Origin: Arachis hypogaea
Taxonomy: Eukaryota; Streptophyta; Magnoliopsida; Fabales; Fabaceae
Assembly: GCF_003086295.3 (NCBI RefSeq)
Contig: NC_092054.1
Coordinates: forward strand, 31,191,942 to 31,255,941
Length of the DNA stretch: 64,000 nucleotides
Reading direction: 5' to 3'
Shown: positions 1 to 10,546 of the stretch, piece after piece
Layout: the number at the start of each line of letters is the position of its first letter
Numbering within the stretch: position 1 is the first letter of the stretch
Made by a program: the position numbers and the translations under genes
The notes under the pieces: model-generated
Databases searched by the model: none
Told to the model about the DNA's origin: nothing
What the model saw: the letters and a program-made list of their open reading frames with translations, nothing else

Positions 1-365
1 TGCACACCGCTTGCAATTTCAACAGCCCACGCGTAAGCGTCCTTGACGCGTACGCGTGACCCTGAAAATCGGCGTAAATGGGTTTTGGCCAGAGAGTTGT
101 GTTGGTGTGGGGCTGGAACTATGCTGGAAATACAAACCCCACCATGCGTACGCATCCCTGACGCGTGCGCGTGCTTAACGCACACGTGTCGCATGCGATT
201 TTGGCCCCCAGCCCAGAACGAACAGAGAGTTGCGCTTGCGCGTAGCTGCCTTCGCACGATTCGCACAATCAAAGGCACGCGTACGCATGCCCGACGCTTA
301 CGCGTCACTATCAAATTTGCACGACCCACGCGTACGCGTGCCGTACGCGTATGCGTCGCATGCAA
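1..365. repeat. CpG-rich ACGCGT palindrome cluster
   Basis: This stretch is packed with degenerate copies of the self-complementary motif ACGCGTACGCGT, for example near 45, 140, 275, 330 and 345. They are joined by spacers such as TGCGTGCGCGTG and CCCACGCGTAAGCGT. The block is far more CpG-rich than the AT-rich DNA after it. The same motif recurs inside LTRs elsewhere in the window, so I read it as the internal or LTR-derived part of the element whose 3' LTR ends at 5396. The open frames crossing it come from the CpG repeats and show no recognisable protein. Confidence 0.75.
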
Positions 366-1208
366 CGCACAATTAATGCAGTACGCCGCCTGATTTCTAC
401 TCTTCCCTCCCCCAATCCTAATTCTTTTTCATTCCTAATTCTTCCTTCTTTCTTCTTTATTCCTTCTTACTATCTATCACTTTCTTCTTCCCTTTTTCAT
501 CTTCTACATCAAGTTCTTTTCTTTTCTCCTCTACTCTTTTATTCTTCTTTCAGTTATTGCATTTATTTATTTTTCTTTCTTCTAAATTTCACTTTCATGC
601 TTAGTTATTTATGGTTTCTTTTTCATTCTTTTCTTTTTCCATGCATTTTTATGTTGGTATTGGAGTTTTATTTGGGTAGTACCTTATTATCATTAAGCTT
701 GTGGATATTATGAGGAGTGATTTGACAATTGACATTTATTGTTGGCTCTCATATACATTTGGATACATTATTTTCATTCCTATTTTAACTTGCATACCAA
801 GTGTTTGTGAACAAGCTCTTATGGCTTTTTGAATCTTATTTTCTTTTACTCTTTTACTTGAATGCCTCTTTTTCACAACATTTGTAATCCACATGTAATT
901 GGGATTATCATTCACAATTGTCATCATAACAAGTTCTCTTTAATTTGGCACATTTAATAATTGATGCTTGAGTTATGCCTCTCATGCCTCTTTCTGCATG
1001 CCATAAACCCTCTTGCATCTAATTATTCTGAATTGCCTTCTTGATCTTAATTACTGTCTTACCTACATGTTGTAGCTACCATGTATTTAAGATACTATCT
1101 TTTCTTTGGCATTCATTATCACTTGGAATTTTCTCCCTCCTATTTTTAGTTATATATATATATATATATATATCTTTCACAGTCTTCCTCTTTCTTTCTT
1201 CCTTAGGC
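366..1208 (+). other. Pyrimidine-rich leader upstream of the transposon ORF
   Basis: About 390-720 is strongly CT-rich (TTCTTTCTTCTTTATTCC type), then ordinary AT-rich sequence follows, with a short TA run at 1150-1172. I see no gene here. The position before the ORF at 1209 fits a noncoding leader or intergenic part of the retroelement. The open frame at 351-713 is a compositional artefact rich in Leu, Phe and Ser. Confidence 0.4.
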
Positions 1209-2489
1209 ATGGGTACCAAGAAAGGCAAAGAGAAAGCCACTGACAAGCCACCGGCAAGGAGAGGAACCAAGAGAGCACCGGCTAAGGCGCTTCCATCTAC
1301 AAGCGTCAAGCCGTCAACAAAGCGGGTGAAGAGGCTCATTAAAATTGATGAATCAGAGAAAGTCTTTCCCGCACGGGACTCCACACGGTTCACTAACCGT
1401 TATTGCGAACAGATATTTCCCATCCTAGCCGAGAGGAACTACAACAATGAGCATCTACTCATTATTCCAACACACTTTGTTGATTTTGTGAAGCCCCACA
1501 CCGAGAGGAGACAGTGGGGATTTTTGAGGAGGCAGCCGCGAGAGGCCAACTTATCATGGGTAGTTGAATTCTACTCTAACTTCTACTCGCCTACCCTGCA
1601 GACTGTCTATGTTTATCACCGACAAGTCCCTGTCTCCGAGAGTGCCATACAACGAGCACTAGATTTGCCACCTAGTCCAGACGGATTGGATGCATATCAA
1701 GAAGCATCTCTTAAGTGCCAGATGTACCAGTTCGACTGGGATAGCGTCCTTAGAGTTATAGCCCAACCTGGCGATACCTGGATCTATGGGCCGCATTGGT
1801 CGAAACCCAAGAGCATCTCAGCCCAGTCACTTACCTTGGAGGCTCGCGTGTGGGCACAGATTATGTCCCACTATATCTTTCCAAGCACTCACGAGTCGAC
1901 CTTCACAGCAGACATAGTTGTTCTCCTCTGGTGCATCCTGACAGAGCAACCCCTCAACCTGCCCCGACACATCCGGCTAGCCATGGGACACGTACAGATT
2001 GCGGGTAACCTACCTTTTCCCACCTTAGTTTCAGATTTAGTCTCTGCAGCATGTGTGTCTTATCGGGCAGGAGACACGATGGTCATGATCCCTAAGGCCG
2101 ACCAGTATGTCCCGAATGGGAAATACATCAGGCCACCAGTTCCCTCTGCGAGCCAGCCTGTAGGGCCATCTTTGGATACTCCTCATTCTTCTACTCCACC
2201 ATCACCCACACCACAAGCACCATCCACCCATCAGATGTTCCTTCAGATCCTTGAGAGGTTCAACTGGAAGGACCGGCAGATGGAGCAAATGGAGCACCGT
2301 AACAGGCGCCGATACAACTACCTGAAGGACCTCATAGTTGGTACTCACCCACCTCCGGAACAGAAGGACAACCCAGACTCTCCTTCATCCAGTAGCATAA
2401 GGAGCCATGGCGAACCAGACAGCAGAGGCGATGCTTCCAGCCCTACCTTGTTCCTTACTGATGGCACGGAGGACCGTGCCAACCCTTAA
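1209..2489 (+). CDS. Plant retrotransposon extra ORF (putative plant transposon protein domain)
   Basis: This 426-residue frame is the longest uninterrupted coding frame in the window. I start it at the ATG at 1209, which gives MGTKKGKEKATDKPPARR. The frame stays open upstream to 1041, but that part encodes hydrophobic low-complexity sequence over the TA repeat. Residues 1-45 are Lys/Arg-rich, like a nuclear-localising tail. About 55-290 forms the globular domain often labelled putative plant transposon protein in legumes, with RRQPREANLSWVVEFYSNFY and the RALDLP turn. About 310-360 is a Pro/Ser linker, then a basic helix near residues 370-400 and a Ser-rich acidic tail. The function is unknown. 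In legume Ty3/gypsy elements such ORFs sit outside gag-pol, and this one lies upstream of a 3' LTR. The stop is followed at once by AAGTGTGGGGAGG, which resembles the polypurine tract at 3952. Alternative: a domesticated remnant. The assignment is by recognition of the family. Confidence 0.7.
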   Translation: MGTKKGKEKATDKPPARRGTKRAPAKALPSTSVKPSTKRVKRLIKIDESEKVFPARDSTRFTNRYCEQIFPILAERNYNNEHLLIIPTHFVDFVKPHTERRQWGFLRRQPREANLSWVVEFYSNFYSPTLQTVYVYHRQVPVSESAIQRALDLPPSPDGLDAYQEASLKCQMYQFDWDSVLRVIAQPGDTWIYGPHWSKPKSISAQSLTLEARVWAQIMSHYIFPSTHESTFTADIVVLLWCILTEQPLNLPRHIRLAMGHVQIAGNLPFPTLVSDLVSAACVSYRAGDTMVMIPKADQYVPNGKYIRPPVPSASQPVGPSLDTPHSSTPPSPTPQAPSTHQMFLQILERFNWKDRQMEQMEHRNRRRYNYLKDLIVGTHPPPEQKDNPDSPSSSSIRSHGEPDSRGDASSPTLFLTDGTEDRANP

Positions 2490-3964
2490 GTGTGGGGAGG
2501 TCAGTCCTTGACTTCCAGATGTAATTTTTCTCTCTTAACACCAACATTTTAGTTTTTCCTTTGTTAGATAGGATAGATTGCATGATAATAGTTGTTTGTA
2601 TATATGTTCTGCTTGGTTAAAGTAATGAGTTTCTCTTCTAGACCCTATTTTATAATGTTTCGCTAATTTAAATTGAAAATTTTTGTTAAACTTATTTTGA
2701 AGACTGTAATTCGGAACATGAATTATAGCTAAGAACACACAACCCGTGAGTTTTTTTAGCTTAATTGAATGGTTACATTATTTAACCATGATTTTTATTC
2801 TTGTGTATTTTCTTCACTATGACTATAATCTTTGGTTTGTCCCATTCTATATGTCCATTATTTAGTGTATTTGCATGCATACATATGATTGAGGCCATCA
2901 TTTGTTATTAGCTCACTTATCCCAAACAGCCTACCATTTCAATTACCTTTGCTTGCCACTTTGAGCCTTTTTAATCCCCATTTGTTCTTTATATTACCAC
3001 ATCACTAGCCTTAAGCGGAAAAACAATTAATTACCTGATTTGAATCTTTGATTATCTTAAGATAATGTGTTAACTGTGTGGAGAATTGTGGGAAACCTGG
3101 GTTAATAGGAATGTGTTGTGTTTCTACTTCATTTAAATATTGGGAATTTGGGTGCCTACTCATGTGAAACTAGAAAAACCATATGCATTTTTTTTTGGTG
3201 ACAGAAAAACCATATGCATTGAAATGTTATGTTTGCTTTCATGTTCATAAAAAAAATAATAAATAATAAATTTAATTAGCATAAATAAATAAATAAATAG
3301 GGGATAAAATCACCCCAATGTTAAGTTTAATAAAAGATTAATGCATATGTGGAGAAATTAAAGAAAATTTGATACATGAGTATGTGAAATGTACAAAAGT
3401 GGGAATTCTGAGTAGCTAGCCATGATTTTAGAGTTATATAGAGTGTGTGTTAGGTGAGAGCTTAGGTTAGTCAAGGATTCATATTATAGCTCACTTGGCT
3501 ATACATATATCCTCATCCTTACCTTAGCCCCATTACAACCTTGAAAAGACCTTATGATGTTTGTATTGGTATACTAAATATTTGTTGATTAGTTAGATGA
3601 AGAACAAAGTTTTAGAAAGCATGACTAGAGAAGAGTAGAGTGATTAACCATAGACGCTTGAGTGACTAGAGTGCATATACACTACCAGTGAGGATTCAAT
3701 GCTTGATTCTATGTTCCCTGCTTTCATGAGCTGTCTTCTTACAAGTTTACTCGTCTTTTATTGTGTGATTTAAATTAGTGGAATTTGATTTATTTTTGCC
3801 TTGGAGAAATTGTTTAGTTTTTTTCCAAGTAGATAGGAACATTTTAGCATAAAGTTACATTCACATGCATAGGTTGCATCTCATGAGTCTTACTTTCCCC
3901 CATTCATTCTTTTGTCTCCTTGAGCTTAGCATGAGGACATGCTAATGTCTAAGTGTGGGGAGAT
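2490..3964 (+). other. 3' untranslated region of the element, ending in a polypurine tract
   Basis: This is AT-rich noncoding sequence between the ORF stop and the 3' LTR, and I see no gene in it. It ends in AAGTGTGGGGAGAT (3951-3964) directly before the LTR start TGACAAACC, the expected place for the plus-strand primer. A near copy of that tract, AAGTGTGGGGAGGT, lies just after the ORF stop at 2489. A tiny retroposon scar sits at 3172-3220. Confidence 0.55.
3172..3220 (-). repeat. 18-bp direct repeat around a 13-bp poly-T scar (5'-truncated SINE remnant?)
   Basis: AGAAAAACCATATGCATT occurs perfectly at 3172-3189 and at 3203-3220. Between them lies TTTTTTTGGTGAC. Read on the minus strand this is GTCACC followed by an A tail, flanked by an 18-bp target duplication, which is the pattern left by target-primed reverse transcription of a drastically 5'-truncated retroposon. 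Confidence 0.6.
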
Positions 3965-5396
3965 TGACAAACCACTATTTTATGATTTATCTTGTGCTAA
4001 TTTGAGTGGTTTCTATTAAGCCTTTGCACACTTATTCATACAATTTGCATGATTTTACAATTCCTTCCCAATTTTGTTCTACGGTTGAAAACTTGCTTCC
4101 TAAGCCTTTAAATTGTGAATTTTAATTCCCCTTTATACCATTCGATGCTGTGATCTGTGTGTTAAGTGTTTTCAGGCTATATAGGGCAGGAATGGCTTAG
4201 AGGATGGAGAGAAAGCTTGCAAAAAAATGGAAGGAGCACAAGAAATAAAGGAGATAACTAGCGAGGAGTGACGCGCACGCATGGCTCACGCGTGCACGTG
4301 ATTTGAAGATCTGCATAGCAACGCGTGTGCGTACCTGACGCGTACGCGTGACATGCGCCACATGCAGAAAACACAGAAGACGTTGGGGGCAATTTTGGGC
4401 TGAGTTTGGATCCAGTTTTCGGCCCAGAAACATAGACTAGAGCCAAGAGACAAGCAAAGACTCAACACACATTCTCATTCGCATAGTTTTTAGTTTTAGT
4501 TTTGAATCTTAGAGAGAAATCACTACTTCCTCTAGGTTTCCCTCACATTCATAGTTTTAGAGTTTATGCTTTGGATTTGGATATTGAGAAGAGTCACTAC
4601 CTCAGTTGAAGTTGCCATTATTCTAGTTTGTTTTCTTATTCTCTTACTCTTTTAATCACTCATTAACCCTATTCAGATATGGATGTTTATGGTTTTGGAA
4701 TTTATTAATGCAAAGAACTATTTTTACCTTCAATTGATTTTCAGTTATTATTTTATTTAGTTTATCATGTCTTCTTTTCTTCCCCTTTTATCGTTTATGA
4801 AAATTGTATTCATGTTAATGGAGTAGACTCCCAACTTGACTTGGGAGTTGATTAGAAGGAGACCCTTGAGTTGGAATACTCAAGAGTAATTGGGAACTGG
4901 AAGTTGTTGGCTGGCTCTCTAGTCCCTAACGCTAATCCTTCCATAGGAGAGGATTAGGACTTGTGAATTGGAGGTGGTTCAGTTGCTTGACTTTCTTTCA
5001 TTCGGTAAGGGATGACTAAGTAGAAACAACAACTTATTAACATTACACTTAGGAGAATTCAACAAGGATAGAACTTCCAATTAATCTTCTCCTAGTCAAG
5101 GCTTTTTATTTTAAACACATAAAACCCCTTGTTAATTTCTAGTGCTTTAATTTATAATTATTTTAATTTCCCGTTCTCAACCAAAAAAAAATTTCTTGGA
5201 AAAATTCCTGATCAATAAAATAGCACTCTTTTGTCAACTCGTTGGGAGACGACCTGGGATTTCTATTCCCAGTATTTTTATTCTAAATTTGTGACAACTC
5301 TTTTAAAATGATAAACGAAATTTTCGTCGGTTAAGAACTGTACTTACAACGCTGTTCTTATTATAATTTCTCAATCGGCATATTTTTCGCACGTCA
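3965..5396 (+). mobile_element. 3' LTR of the left retrotransposon (1432 bp)
   Basis: It begins TGACAAACCACTATTTTATG and ends TTTTTCGCACGTCA. Both ends are recognised by comparison with the minus-strand solo LTR at 32511-33958, which shares the termini, the region after CGTCGGTTAAGAACTGTACT, and the phrase about a CTCGTTGGGAGACGACC block. ACGCGT-type palindromes lie at about 4268-4355 and a TATATAG box at about 4177. After the LTR the sequence continues TAGCCGATTTTGG, matching 17530 onward, so the right boundary is exact. The 5' half of the element is outside the window. Confidence 0.85.
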
Positions 5397-6049
5397 TAGC
5401 CGATTTTGGTTAGAATTAGGTGCTTTCATATTGCTTTCAAGAATTAGGAGGAATATTATTCTTTACTTTAGTATAGGTTTTATAGTTCATACCATGCATA
5501 GAACCATTTGAGTTCTTACTTTAGGTATAGCTTTAGGATTTGAGAGAGTATATTGTTGGATGAGGTTGTATATTATTTTTGTAACTTGTTAAATGTGGGA
5601 TAGATATGGGCGATGTCATAAAAGTTTACTTTGATAAAAGATACCAAATTAAATATTTTCTTCGATTGATATAATATTGTGTAATATATATTTTCTGCAT
5701 AATTCTCCAGCCATTGAAGTGCCTAATCTATTTGTTTAGAGCATGTGCGGAGAATGAGATTCATATATCTGTATTTAAGAAACAAAAATGCTTCATAAAT
5801 GCAGCACTATGATACTTTGTTTCACCAGTCTGCTATTTAGAACCTTCCATATGATGTAAAATACTCAACAACTTTACAACAATAACTGATTTGAGCATGC
5901 TCTATTGTAATTAGAACATACCAAGTGAGACCAGTCAACTATCATCATGCATAGAGATTTTGTTTACTCTTTGAATCAATAATCTCATAATACATTTTCT
6001 ACATTTTATAGTTAAAACTAACAACGTTTTACAAAATCTACAATACAAT
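5397..6049. other. Noncoding start of duplicated unit, copy 1
   Basis: AT-rich sequence with no gene that I recognise. It matches 17531-18180 in copy 2 with scattered substitutions. It lies downstream (minus sense) of the RWP-RK pseudogene and could be its 3' flank. Confidence 0.5.
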
Positions 6050-7790
6050 TTACATTGAACTGTTGTAGTGAATGGAGATTATCAGATTTAGATGGCTCCA
6101 ACCAGAATTTCCATTCACAAGCCGAAAAAAAGGGTTCATATTCTCTTCTAAATGCCTTGACTTGACTAGGATAGGAATCTTTGGATAAGCAGTTCTAAGT
6201 AGTTCATTAGAAAGAAACTGAATCTGTGAAATTTTCAAATGGAGTTGGTCATGGCATGATCATCCCCTAGCAATGACAATCTTCTCTTAGCTACCTTAGA
6301 CCTGTAGCACCGTACTTCAAATGCCTCAGTTAGGTCCGGATACCAAATACACTCATTTTCCAACTATTCAGTTAAAACCTCTGCCTAATCTGCAGACGAC
6401 AACACAAGAATAATGGAAATAAAACAAGACTCTAGAGATTGTCATAGCTCTCCATCCATCATAATCACCATGCCATCTTCACCATCTGCACTTTCTCTTG
6501 AGAACTGTAAGCCTAATATTCAGATTTCTTAAAGCTTCTACAATTGGCACATCAAAATACTTGACCAAATCTGGTAAAGCAATTTTTGCTATGTGATTGC
6601 TTTGAGCCCTCCTTTTCTTTCCTCCAAAACCTGCAACCATTCATCTAATCAAATGAGATGATTAACTCTACCATTTGAATCTTCAGAAACGAGACGGAGG
6701 ATTTAGCATAGGCTGGGCAAGCAGAGATCATCTAGCTAACATATCTACTGCACTATAACTTTTATCCATATCGAGTGAACTGTGCTAGACAATTATGCCT
6801 ATCACTATTGGATTAAGGAAGACTAACTCTGAACCTAGTAAGCTTTCAACATTTGTCTTCTTGTTGATCAACTCAGTTGTGTTTTCATCCAAAGGATGGC
6901 AATTTAAATCCTAATTAAATACTGGCAAGACTTCCTGTGATGATTGGTGACCATCGCTATTTCCCTGTGATTCTTCCTTTGAAGAATCTAACAGATCATC
7001 TTTGACTTCTGCTTTCAATTCCATCTTGTATATAATCTGGAGATCATTAAGCAAGTTCGGAATTGCCTTGAGTTTTGAGTTTCTAAAAGGATAAATAAAA
7101 TTAAGTTATGATAATAGAGAGTTAAAATATGATATAAGATTACTAGACCTGCTCACATTTTCATATAACATGAAAAATATGTTACTTCAACCAAATGTGT
7201 TCAGTTTGAGTGGCCATTACTTATTTCCCAGGATCATCAATAAATCAAGAAACATATTCAGGTCTAAGAAAATAAAATAATATAAATAAAGGGATATACA
7301 CCTACTCCACTTTTAGTCCACTATACTACAGTGTACAGTTATCCACTGCAATAAACTAGACTGGACAAACAAATGTGGATCAGCTGGTAGATATTGCTGT
7401 TAAAAAGATAGAAAATAAAAATAGTTTATAAGGGTCAACCAGTTTCATATTGAAACATTGTTTCACTCTCATAAAAGAACTCTATTTTCTCAAAGGAAAA
7501 AAACAGGGGAGATCCACATCCAATTACAACTTGCAAAGTACAACCAAAAGCTTTGTTAAACATTTATGCAGCATTCACCCTGATTCAATTTTCCAATGTT
7601 ACAACAATTGGCTTCTCTAAATGACCTTTTTCTACAAACACTAGGTTGGTCCATTTGATTCTCATTGCAATGTGCATGTTGCAGCTGAACACGTGAACCA
7701 GCTTCATCAATAGGATCTATAGCATTGTCTGGAAAAAATCGATCACTGCAATACACAATTATTTGAGAGAGGAAATATGGCAAATACATA
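6050..7790 (-). pseudogene. RWP-RK (RKD-like) transcription factor pseudogene, copy 1
   Basis: On the minus strand an exon from 6630 to the stop at 6479-6481 follows an intron-like end (TTGCAG at 6636-6631). It encodes LPDLVKYFDVPIVEA and then LTVLKRKC, the first half of the RWP-RK DNA-binding domain of plant RKD proteins. A stop follows the KRKCRW residues, so the diagnostic RWPHRK half is missing. Earlier in the gene's direction, 6830-7080 encodes an acidic stretch (copy 2 reads MELKAEVKDDLLDSSKEE), here with an in-frame TAG where copy 2 has CAG. 7556-7745 encodes a further exon-like piece (RSFREANCC). 6240-6460 and 6050-6238 carry more exon-like sequence with frameshifts. RKD proteins act in egg-cell and embryo identity, but this copy cannot make a working domain. 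The exon model is inferred and the domain match is direct. Confidence 0.7.
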
Positions 7791-7844
7791 TAGCAATTGT
7801 ATTATACAATTGCAATTGCTGATGCTAAATAGATGAACCGGATT

Positions 7845-8698
7845 TACTAGTGTTAGTATTAATAATGTTGTTGTTAACATGAGAATGAAAAATTATCTTG
7901 TAATTCAATATTTTGCAGAGGTTGCACAAAGAATGTGAGAAATTATTTGATAAATTAATAGGGAAAAAGTTTTTGCTGAGGAACCTGGATGATGTTGGTA
8001 AAGAAATGCAAGTACACGACGAGAGCGGTGTCGTGAGCTGCAGCGGCGATAGAGCCGACGGTGCGGTCAGAAAAAGTCTTTGCTGGAGGAACTGGGTTCT
8101 TCTTCTTCTTTGTCCAGAAGGAGAGGAGAAAGACGGAGAACGGCTATCGGCTGCTCGTGCGTGCTGCTATGCGTGAAGACCGACGGAGAGGAGGCGCGGC
8201 TACGAGAAAGGGAGAGGATGATGATAGAATGCGGCTGTCCGGTAGGAAATTAGGGGTGAGGTTACTCTTTAGATTTTTATTTTTTTTTCTGGGTATGAAT
8301 AGGGAAGGAGAAATTAGATTAGGGTTCATCACAAACAAAGTAATTTTGCAGTGTATATGAATAATGAAATGTATTTTGGTTTTAATTTTTAAATTGATTC
8401 AGATATAAAATTATAAACTAAAGTTAATTGAATTTTGATTAAATTAAAAGGATTAAGGTGATTTTTGTCAAATAAAAAAGAAAAGAATATTTAAGTTTTT
8501 TCATTAAAATTAAATAAAATTTATTTTTATTTTTATTAAAGTATAAAGGTGATTTAGTAAAAACATTGATATAATTTGTATTTAAAAAAAGAAATATTAA
8601 TTATTGATGTAGAAACATAATCCACATGTCTTGTTCTAATTTGTCTACATTTTTATTATATCGGTACGTATGAATTTATCATCATACCGTAGCAAACA
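7845..8698 (+). repeat. Left inverted arm, copy 1
   Basis: Reverse complement of 12430-13284 with scattered mismatches. The arm contains a GC-rich block (about 8000-8230) inside AT-rich sequence and an open frame at 7913-8176 (87 residues, MQRLHKECEKLFDKLIGKK). The same frame is found in three other arms (12953-13231, 36593-36796, 41557-41835). I recognise no family for it. Confidence 0.85.
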
Positions 8699-9737
8699 TA
8701 AAGCAATGGTTGAGAATTGATTAGTTTAAGCTTTAAAACACCAACTTCTTGCTAAGCAAACCATATAGTTTTGATAATTTTTTTCTCATCAAACAGAAAC
8801 TATGTCATGTAAAGATATTTTGATAATAGTTTTTCAAATCCTCAAATGGAAAGAGTAAGATAAATAAGAAAAATTAGAAAGTTTGCAGAATAAGAGAATG
8901 TACTTTTATAGTTTTATGTCAATGTATCTAAATATTTTACTATAAATATTCCAAACGTCGCAGAAAAATCAGAATCTAGACCATATTTAATTCCAAGTTC
9001 CAACTAACAAGAATAAGTTAAACTAAACTACCTCCAATACTAACTATAAAGAATTATCAGAATTAATGACTGTCTTCATGTTTCATTCCTTGCTCTCTCA
9101 CTGTCACGCTATTAAGACCTCTTCTAGTCAACGCAGTCAACAAACCTTAAAAAAAGAGGAAAGAGGAGAGTGAGTTCTGAATAATATATTCCATCAACTT
9201 ATTCATTTGTATATTTCTTGACATGTAGTTGAACTAAAATTAATCGAATAATCTAATTCAATTTTAAAAACTAGCTTAATAAAGAATATCAAAATTATAT
9301 TTAACAAATATATCATATTTTCTAAAACATCTAGAACTGAATATTTAAAATTGAAATATGCGATATACATGTGACCCAACAAATATAAAACAGAATATGA
9401 TACCATATTATATTAAAAAGATAGCTTAAAGAATAGTAAAGATTGAACATAATTTGGATATCAATACACATCAACGGGTATAACTATTATAAAGATACAT
9501 ACATACTCTAAAAACCCACAAACAACTAGTACGAGAAACTAACATACACCTTTAATCTAAAGATAGGGTGATATGTATTTGATTGTAACATTAATTTGAA
9601 TGTATAAACAATAACTGTGATTGTGAAGCTAGTTTGTAAAATTGGATTATCAAACCAATAAATAAAGTTAATATTGTTCATTCATCAAATTGTTATATAT
9701 AAAAAAAAACAAAAAAAAAATCAGTCTTTTCACATAC
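8699..9737. other. AT-rich interior of the inverted-arm element, copy 1
   Basis: No gene is recognised. Sequence such as ATGTACTTTTATAG and GACCTCTTCTAG is shared with copy 2 (37319-38360). The open frame at 9203-9406 is AT-driven. Confidence 0.5.
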
Positions 9738-10247
9738 CTTATGGATTATTAGGTTTATTCGAATCAGATTGATTAGGTCCTGGCGGATAATAACAATGAC
9801 TCCCAAAATATTCTGGATACTGATAATAATCATTAATAAAATAAAAAGGTTAATGATTGAATTAATAATCAAGAATTATAAAAGAAAAAAAAAAGAGAAC
9901 TGGTTTGAATTGAATTGAATTAAGAGTTTTACCACTCTAACGAAAAACAACGACCCAGGTTGAAATTGATGGTAGCTTTTTCTTCCTTGTTGGTTTGAAG
10001 AACTTTAATAAGAATTGGAATTCGAACTCCAAGGAGTAAGAAAAGATTCATCTTTCTCAAGAAAAGATGTCAGACGAGGAGCAATGTCCACTGCCTTTGC
10101 TGTCGCAGTTGCACCACCACAACCAACGGTTGTTCTTCCTTCCACAGAGTAACCACCTTGTTGTTCTTGGTTCTTCTTGTTCTTAGTTTCTTGCTCTTGC
10201 TCCTCTATTATTTTCTTTATCAATAGTTGATGCTCGTAATTCTCCAT
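9738..10247 (-). pseudogene. Captured gene fragment with coiled-coil-like N-terminus, copy 1
   Basis: Minus strand, ATG at 10247-10245. The frame of 80 residues opens MENYEHQLLIKKIIEEQEQE, charged and helix-prone, continues with a Gly/Ala patch, and ends in an Asn/Ser run. An exon-like piece further on (about 9830-9738) encodes YPEYFGSHCYYPPGPNQ and ends at AAG followed by GTATGTG, a good splice donor. Two exons of one plant gene is a reasonable reading. I do not recognise the family. Copy 2 (38616-38837) has lost this ATG (ATA) and a few codons. Confidence 0.5.
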
Positions 10248-10494
10248 CTGTTTCTCTTCATTATAACATATGCCAATTAGAATAAAAATTAGTTTAGTTT
10301 GCTAGTTATTTAATGTATTCCTCTATAATTAATTATAATTTTTCATTAAATAACTAACGACTTAAACTAATTTTTATTTTAAACTAATGCTGAAGTTAAA
10401 TTTTGGAATTGAAGGAACAACGTGAAGAACCCTAGCCCCCCAATCGCGCAGCCCGCAGCACTACGTCGTCGCCTAGCTCTCTCTCTGTTCGCCG

Positions 10495-10546
10495 ATGTCG
10501 CCGTCTCCTCTGTTGTCGCGGTTACTCTCCTTCCTCCTCGCCGCCG
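10495..10546 (+). pseudogene. Captured first exon with signal-like peptide and splice donor, copy 1
   Basis: ATG at 10495 opens MSPSPLLSRLLSFLLAA, a short hydrophobic, signal-peptide-like start. The exon stops at 10546 in front of GTAAGCACTG, a consensus donor. The region upstream (AACCCTAG, CT-rich) looks like a plant 5' leader. The donor gene is not identified. The parallel exon in copy 2 is 39085-39136. Confidence 0.5.

Noticed and set aside
351..713. 120-residue plus-strand frame
   Set aside because: Low-complexity Leu/Phe/Ser sequence from a pyrimidine-rich tract, with no domain.
1041..1208. Start of the transposon ORF at 1041
   Set aside because: The first 56 codons cover a TA microsatellite and hydrophobic low-complexity sequence. 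The ATG at 1209 starts the charged, conserved-looking protein.
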